DNA from: Marinococcus halotolerans DSM 16375 | Lineage (GTDB): Bacteria > Bacillota > Bacilli > Bacillales > Marinococcaceae | Length of the DNA stretch: 64,000 nt | Assembly (NCBI RefSeq): GCF_000420725.1 | Contig: NZ_ATVM01000012.1 | Span: 29,763-93,762 of the forward strand | Direction: 5' to 3' | Shown: one piece after another, positions 59,515 through 64,000 of the stretch | Numbering within the stretch: position 1 is the stretch's first letter | Layout: each line of letters opens with the position of its first letter | Translations under genes and position numbers: made by a program | Notes under the pieces: model-generated | The model's database searches: none | The model's input: only the letters and a program-made list of their open reading frames with translations | What the model was told of the DNA's origin: nothing

Positions 59515-60747
59515 TTATTTCTTCACGCGTTTTCCGTCTTCATAACGGTACAATGGCAGCAGGCTGCTGATATAGTAGGCAGTGTAGACACCAAGTACGG
59601 CCATGACAAGCCATATCCACGCATGCAGACTGAACGAGGCGATGCCGCTGAAATACGCCCCAATATTGGCGCCAAATGAAATACTTGCCCCGTATCCCAT
59701 CAGCCCTCCCCCAACCAGGGCGATTAAGGCGACCCGCGGAGGGATTCCTGAAAACCGGATTTGGCGGTTCATTGCCAGAGTTACTACCGTTCCCATAATG
59801 ACACCGAAATTAATAATGCTCATGGAATCCATCAGCACCGATTGATGAAGGGCAACAAACTGCCCCTGTTCAAACCAGTATGTCCAGCCGCTAACATCCA
59901 TTCCAAGAGCCATCGCCATCTTTGCGCCCCATAGAGTAAAGGAGGCTGTCAGCTTCCACGGCTCTCCCTGCACAAGAAAAATGAGCGCATTTAATACTGC
60001 CAGAATACCAGCACCCACCCACAGCGGCCAGGAGCCGAAAATGATCCGGCTCCAGCTTGCAGCTGAAGGCAGCGGCGGAAGAGCCGGAGGCCGTGTTCGC
60101 TTTTTATGCACGTACGATCCAAAAGCAACTAGTCCGAGAAAAACAATCTGAATCACCCATGCCCATATGTAGCCGATGCCCGTATCCACTGCCAGCGATA
60201 CCGGCTCAAACGAAGGAAGGGAGGTGTTCCAAAATCCAAAGTGGCTGGCCCCTGTTACTGCCCCTGCCGTAAAGCCTATCAATGTGCAAATCAAAGCGGT
60301 TCTGCCGCCCTCTGCTTCATAAAATGAAGAAGGAGCAAGGCCGCTGCCTATTTCCATACCAAAACCGAAAATGAAAGCACCAGCTATCAATCCTGCGCTC
60401 ACAGCGGAAAGTGCCGGAATAGGACCTGTACCAAACAAAGCCGGGCTGATAATAAAAATAGCAGCTGAAAAGGTCGATACGAGAATAAGCATCAGCATAT
60501 GAGCCCGGAGCATTTCAGTATTGCCTTTTTCAATAATCTGCCGGTAAACGGCTGAGAAGCCAAAACGGGCATGAAAAAGGGAAAAGCCAAGAAAAAAGCC
60601 AATCCAGAGCAGAAGTACATACTGCGGGCCCGATATCTGGTAAGAAATGAAAGAAAGCGCAAGAATGACTAAAAGGCATACTAGCGAAACGATATTTTGT
60701 GGATTGTTTAAAACTGAAATTCTTACTGTCGCGTTCATTTTTTTCAT
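59515..60747 (-). CDS. YeeE/YedE family membrane protein lacking the conserved Cys (410 aa)
   Basis: About ten hydrophobic spans in a duplicated layout typical of YeeE/YedE (thiosulfate and sulfur-compound transport). The first repeat has FLGFSLFHARFGFS and GFGMEIGSGLAPSSF; the second has GYGASISFGANIGAYFSGIASFSLHAW. In known transporters of the family these places carry Cys (GxGCA and FGCN types); here they are Leu and Ala. Two Cys remain but within other spans. The start is MKKMNATVRI after CAGGAGA. It may carry something other than thiosulfate. Confidence 0.82.
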   Translation of the reverse strand: MKKMNATVRISVLNNPQNIVSLVCLLVILALSFISYQISGPQYVLLLWIGFFLGFSLFHARFGFSAVYRQIIEKGNTEMLRAHMLMLILVSTFSAAIFIISPALFGTGPIPALSAVSAGLIAGAFIFGFGMEIGSGLAPSSFYEAEGGRTALICTLIGFTAGAVTGASHFGFWNTSLPSFEPVSLAVDTGIGYIWAWVIQIVFLGLVAFGSYVHKKRTRPPALPPLPSAASWSRIIFGSWPLWVGAGILAVLNALIFLVQGEPWKLTASFTLWGAKMAMALGMDVSGWTYWFEQGQFVALHQSVLMDSMSIINFGVIMGTVVTLAMNRQIRFSGIPPRVALIALVGGGLMGYGASISFGANIGAYFSGIASFSLHAWIWLVMAVLGVYTAYYISSLLPLYRYEDGKRVKK

Positions 60748-60823
60748 TTATTTCTCCTGACCGGACCTGTATTAGAACTCTCTTCTTCTTTTCCCTCACC
60801 GTCATCATTCACACATCCAATAT

Positions 60824-60850
60824 AAAAAAACTCCCCGGCATCGGCCGGAG
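60824..60850 (-). terminator. Terminator after the old yellow enzyme gene
   Basis: CTCCGGCC-GAT-GCCGGGGAG on the minus strand followed by seven T. Confidence 0.85.
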
Positions 60851-60876
60851 AGTCCATGGTTCACTGACCATCGTAT

Positions 60877-61989
60877 TTAATACAAGCTGCTTAATGCGTC
60901 TTTGGTAAACGGTACCAGATCTTCCGTTCTGCCCTCCTGCATCTTTTTCGCCCAGGCCGGATCCGTTAACAGCGGACGGCCAACTGCGACCAGGTCAAAT
61001 TCATCGTTTTCAAGACGGCTGACTAATTCCTGAATATCATCGTTTTCTGCTTTATCAAAGCTTGTAAAAACGCCGTTCAGCCCTACAGATCCTACTGTCA
61101 CAGAAGGCTTGCCGGTTAAATATTTCGTCCAGCCGGCAAGATTCAGCGAAGAACCGTCAAATTCCGGCTCCCAGAAGCGGCGGGTGGAGCAGTGAAAGAC
61201 ATCTACGCCTGCTTCAGACAACGGCTCCAGGAACTGGGCCAGTTCGTCTGCCGTGGCTGCAAGCTTCGCGTCAAAATCAGACATTTTCCACTGCGAAAAC
61301 CGGAAGAAGATAGGGAAATCTTCCCCTACAGCCCGGCGGCATGCTTTGATTACCTCCACGGCAAACCTGGTCCTTTCGACAAAGTTTCCGCCGTACTGAT
61401 CTGTTCGCTTATTGGTCTGCTCCCAGAAAAACTGGTCAATTAAATATCCGTGGGCACCGTGGATTTCAATGCCGTCAAAGCCAATACGCTTCGCCGCTGC
61501 CGCAGCGTCTGCATAAGCCTGAACCAGTTCATCAATTTCTTCCTCGGTAAGCGGCGCAGATACCGCTTCCCCGCTTAAAGCTAAACCGGAAGGCCCAATC
61601 GGCATAGCCTCAGAGTTCGGCTCTGCTCCGACCGGCCGGGTCATGCCTACGTGCCAGAGCTGGGGAATAATTTTTCCTCCCGCTTCATGCACTGCCTCCA
61701 CGACCTTTTCCCATCCTTCCAGCGCTTTTTCGCCGTAAAAGGCCGGTACTCCCGGGTCTTCCACGCTGGCAGGGTGATTGATACCGGTCCCCTCTGTCAC
61801 AATCAGTCCCACATTATTTTCAGCCCGGCGCCGGTAATAGGCAACCACGTCTTCATTTGGTACACCGCCTGGTGAAAACCCTCTTGTCATCGGCGCCATT
61901 ACCGTTCTGTTTTCAAGATGCAGATCTTTTATTTGAAAGGGTTCAAATAAAGGAGCTGCCGCTTGCTGGTTGGATGTTTCCTCTGTCAT
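60877..61989 (-). CDS. Old yellow enzyme family NADH:flavin oxidoreductase (370 aa)
   Basis: FMN-dependent ene-reductase. MAPMTRGFSPGG (near residue 31) holds the flavin-side residues; HGAHGYLIDQFFWEQTNKRTDQYGG (near residue 177) carries the substrate-binding His pair and the family signature; VAVGRPLLTDPAW is the C-terminal FMN phosphate site. It reduces activated C=C bonds or nitro groups in relatives. Monocistronic, no electron-partner gene adjacent. Confidence 0.92.
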   Translation of the reverse strand: MTEETSNQQAAAPLFEPFQIKDLHLENRTVMAPMTRGFSPGGVPNEDVVAYYRRRAENNVGLIVTEGTGINHPASVEDPGVPAFYGEKALEGWEKVVEAVHEAGGKIIPQLWHVGMTRPVGAEPNSEAMPIGPSGLALSGEAVSAPLTEEEIDELVQAYADAAAAAKRIGFDGIEIHGAHGYLIDQFFWEQTNKRTDQYGGNFVERTRFAVEVIKACRRAVGEDFPIFFRFSQWKMSDFDAKLAATADELAQFLEPLSEAGVDVFHCSTRRFWEPEFDGSSLNLAGWTKYLTGKPSVTVGSVGLNGVFTSFDKAENDDIQELVSRLENDEFDLVAVGRPLLTDPAWAKKMQEGRTEDLVPFTKDALSSLY

Positions 61990-62195
61990 TGTTACGACTT
62001 CCTTTCACCTGTATAAAGTATAAATAGTTTACAAAAAACAGTATGCACTTATCGTTTTTTCAAACGCAACTTATCCGCTCAAGAAACCCATTTTTTTGAT
62101 GGTAATTTCCCCGAATCCGTTTGCAGTGTCCGGAAAAGTGGTATTCTTTACTAGAACTACTTACATAGGTATAAATACCTTAAGGAGGACATAAT

Positions 62196-63575
62196 ATGTC
62201 AGATAAAGCGACAAAGATCATTCAGGAATCGCTCGATGCATTGATGCAGGATGAGAATTTCCTGCCCGACTATGAAGGACAGGAACGGGAAACAGCCTTT
62301 TCTTCTCTTATTTCTATCCTTTCGACCCCCAATCATGTACACAAATCTTTTCTTCGCGTTCCCCTTCAAAATGGCGAAGTAGTGCGCGTGCCGGCATACC
62401 GTGTGCAGCACAACGACACGATGGGACCTTATAAAGGCGGCGTGCGTTTTCATGAAAGCGTGAATGAAGATGAGGTCTCCTCCCTTGCTTCTCTGATGAC
62501 CATTAAAAATGCCCTGCACGACGTCCCGTTTGGCGGCGGAAAAGGCGGCATCAGCATTAATCCAAAAAACTTCAGTAAAAAAGAATTAAACCTCGTGTGC
62601 AAAAAATACGTTCAGTACTTCAACGATGTGATCGGCCCGGACAAAGACATCCCCGCTCCCGACGCCGGCACAAGCGCCAGGGAAATGGACTGGATGATGG
62701 CAGAATATAAAAATATTAATCCCGGCGTCCCGTATCGGGGCAGCTTCACTGGCAAAAGTGTAAAAAACAGTGGTTCTCTTGGCAGAAGAGAAGCCACTGG
62801 AAAAGGAGTGTACTTCACTTTACGCTACCTGCTGCATGACTTTCTGAAAAACCGGCGCGATGAGTTCCAGACATCGGAAAACAAATTTTTCAAAACAGCG
62901 CTTGAATTCTATGGCCGGCCGCTTTCCATAGCTGTCCAGGGCTTCGGAAATGTCGGTTCAGTCACTGCCATACAGGCATACAACTGTGACTATCTCGATA
63001 CGAAAGTGGTGTCCGTAAGCGACCAGAATGTCACCCTGTACAACGAAGACGGACTCGATGTGCCTGCTCTCCTCGACTTCTCCAACGATCATGATGGAGA
63101 TCTCCCTACCACGGAGGAAGAAATTCATAACCTTGGCATTAGCGCAGATATACGGGACCGTGACGATATTCTTTCCCTCGAAGTCGACGCTTTATTTTTC
63201 GCCGCTCTCGGCGGGGTGATTCATAAAGATAATGTCCAGGACGTTAAAGCCTCTATTCTTATTGAAGGCGCCAACTCTCCTATTACTTCCGAAGCCGATG
63301 CCATTTTGGCTGAACAGGGTGTCGTCATTATCCCTGACATTCTTGCCAACGCCGGTGGTGTGATCGTCTCCTATTCCGAATGGCTGCAGGGACGGGAAAC
63401 GCTGTATTACACTGAAGAGCAGGTTACAAAGATTTTATACGACAAAATGAAAGAGACGATGGACCGCGTGCTTCCCGAGTTTTTTGGTGATCCATTCGCT
63501 CTCCGCCAAAACTGCTACATTCATTCCATCACATCACTCTGTACGATGCTTCATATCCGCGGAAAATTGTATTAG
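62196..63575 (+). CDS. Glu/Leu/Phe/Val dehydrogenase (459 aa)
   Basis: Amino acid dehydrogenase of the glutamate dehydrogenase family. The glutamate-type core is clear: GPYKGGVRFHESVNEDEVSSLASLMTIKNALHDVPFGGGKGG (catalytic Lys, near residue 100), IPAPDAGTSAREMDWM (Asp, near residue 150) and the Rossmann motif IAVQGFGNVGSVTA (near residue 250). It is about 35 residues longer than RocG/GudB, partly from a Lys/Arg-rich insert near residues 205-235. Start follows TAAGGAGG. An insertion sequence end lies 14 bp past its stop. Confidence 0.92.
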   Translation: MSDKATKIIQESLDALMQDENFLPDYEGQERETAFSSLISILSTPNHVHKSFLRVPLQNGEVVRVPAYRVQHNDTMGPYKGGVRFHESVNEDEVSSLASLMTIKNALHDVPFGGGKGGISINPKNFSKKELNLVCKKYVQYFNDVIGPDKDIPAPDAGTSAREMDWMMAEYKNINPGVPYRGSFTGKSVKNSGSLGRREATGKGVYFTLRYLLHDFLKNRRDEFQTSENKFFKTALEFYGRPLSIAVQGFGNVGSVTAIQAYNCDYLDTKVVSVSDQNVTLYNEDGLDVPALLDFSNDHDGDLPTTEEEIHNLGISADIRDRDDILSLEVDALFFAALGGVIHKDNVQDVKASILIEGANSPITSEADAILAEQGVVIIPDILANAGGVIVSYSEWLQGRETLYYTEEQVTKILYDKMKETMDRVLPEFFGDPFALRQNCYIHSITSLCTMLHIRGKLY

Positions 63576-63588
63576 TTCCACAAACGAA

Positions 63589-64000
63589 GGGGCTGTCCCA
63601 AAAATCGAATGATAGCTCTTTTAAGCGGAAGCTGGAGATGTTTCTCCGGCTTCTTTTTTCGTATGTTCCGCTTTTTTCCGTAAGTTATGGGCGACGGCCA
63701 ACAATCCAAATTCCGTGGTCACCTTGGCGGTGCCCCGCAGGGCAAACCGGCGAAAGCGACGATTCGCTTTCAAGTGCCCAAAAACACTTTCGGCTTCGAT
63801 CTTGCGCCGGGCATAGGTGGACGCTCCCTCGTCGCTCGTTAACGCCCGGCGGGCGATCGCCTTGCCCTCTTCATATACCGGGTTGATGCGAACCTGCCGG
63901 TTGCCCTCGGCGGTGGTGCATTGGGGTTTCAACGGACACTCGCTGCAGTCTTCGCTTTCATACCGTTTGAGATCCCGCTGGTACCCATAGCGGTCGGTCC
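63589..64000 (-). mobile_element. IS1182-like insertion sequence (one end, runs off the window)
   Basis: The element begins with GGGGCTGTCCCAAAA, a terminal repeat type common in IS1182-family elements of bacilli, followed at 63621 by the transposase stop. The second end is outside the window. It lies 14 bp beyond the glutamate dehydrogenase gene without breaking it. Confidence 0.8.
63621..64000 (-). CDS. IS1182-family transposase (C-terminal part)
   Basis: The end of a DDE transposase. Visible are the Cys-rich segment SEDCSECPLKPQCT and the ARRKIEAESVFGHLKANRRFRRFALRG stretch, which includes the final catalytic Glu (EAESVFGHLK) and the C-terminal Tnp domain, then AVAHNLRKKAEHTKKEAGETSPASA. 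The frame is open to the window edge. Higher GC than the gdh gene, as expected of an element of other origin. Confidence 0.88.
   Translation of the reverse strand, partial: TDRYGYQRDLKRYESEDCSECPLKPQCTTAEGNRQVRINPVYEEGKAIARRALTSDEGASTYARRKIEAESVFGHLKANRRFRRFALRGTAKVTTEFGLLAVAHNLRKKAEHTKKEAGETSPASA

Noticed and set aside
1..64000. CRISPR arrays, tRNA or rRNA genes, prophage or defence islands
   Set aside because: I looked for regular direct repeats with spacers, tRNA-like cloverleaf ends and typical phage or restriction genes and saw none.

Overview
The window looks like chromosomal DNA of a low-to-mid GC Firmicute of the Bacillaceae. The signs are strong AGGAGG-type ribosome binding sites, many rho-independent terminators, SigL (sigma-54) promoters with PAS-containing activators, a cre-type CcpA site, a TPP riboswitch ahead of tenA-ykoEDC, and several acidic small proteins together with many cation symporters. 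The last two points fit a halophilic or alkaliphilic bacillus, but that is inference; no rRNA or tRNA gene is present to settle it.

Layout. 1-5205: inositol-type catabolism (two Gfo/Idh/MocA dehydrogenases, iolD, mmsA/iolA). 5238-9771: an AT-richer block with an iron alcohol dehydrogenase, a GntP permease and a CBS-PAS-AAA sigma-54 activator. 9772-14929: TVP38 membrane protein, OsmC, SDR, HAD dehalogenase, a Crp/Fnr regulator, a frameshifted glutaredoxin-like gene and a flavodoxin-fold reductase; four copies of one dyad (TGTAA-N6-TTACA type) lie in front of these genes. 15047-22451: a ketone-body cluster (GntP permease, 3-hydroxybutyrate dehydrogenase, sigma-54 activator, thiolase, scoB, scoA, divergent LysR). 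22581-30376: UbiA prenyltransferase, a third Gfo/Idh enzyme, alanine racemase-like enzyme, aldo/keto reductase, YqcI/YcgG protein, SelO, AEC carrier. 30719-41831: lactate permease, NlpC/P60 hydrolase with a long leader, MFS pump, HD protein, second TVP38, sodium:solute symporter, acyl-CoA ligase, amidohydrolase plus Rieske protein. 42066-45703: cupin, flavohemoglobin, racemase/DUF488/zinc-ribbon operon, flavodoxin. 45771-49708: tenA-ykoEDC thiamin-precursor salvage under a TPP riboswitch. 49843-63575: mostly housekeeping and single-gene units (FMN reductase, DUF2254, map, DUF59, AGCS symporter, 2-hydroxyacid dehydrogenase, PrmA-like methyltransferase, fumC, YeeE-like, OYE, glutamate dehydrogenase). 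63589-64000: one end of an IS1182-like element.

How the parts work together. Two modules in the first 22 kb share one plan: a perfect -24/-12 promoter, a dehydrogenase followed by a GntP permease, and a PAS-AAA-Fis activator encoded just upstream on the same strand. The second is clearly for 3-hydroxybutyrate (oxidation to acetoacetate, CoA transfer by ScoAB, thiolysis). The first, by gene content, could carry a hydroxy acid through its semialdehyde to an acyl-CoA by way of MmsA; its substrate is not shown by the sequence. I found no CRISPR array, prophage, restriction system or obvious defence island. The best leads for something not yet described are the paired sigma-54 modules, the Crp/Fnr dyad set, a helically phased 10-bp repeat before the amidohydrolase gene, and several genes with missing start codons or missing catalytic residues.
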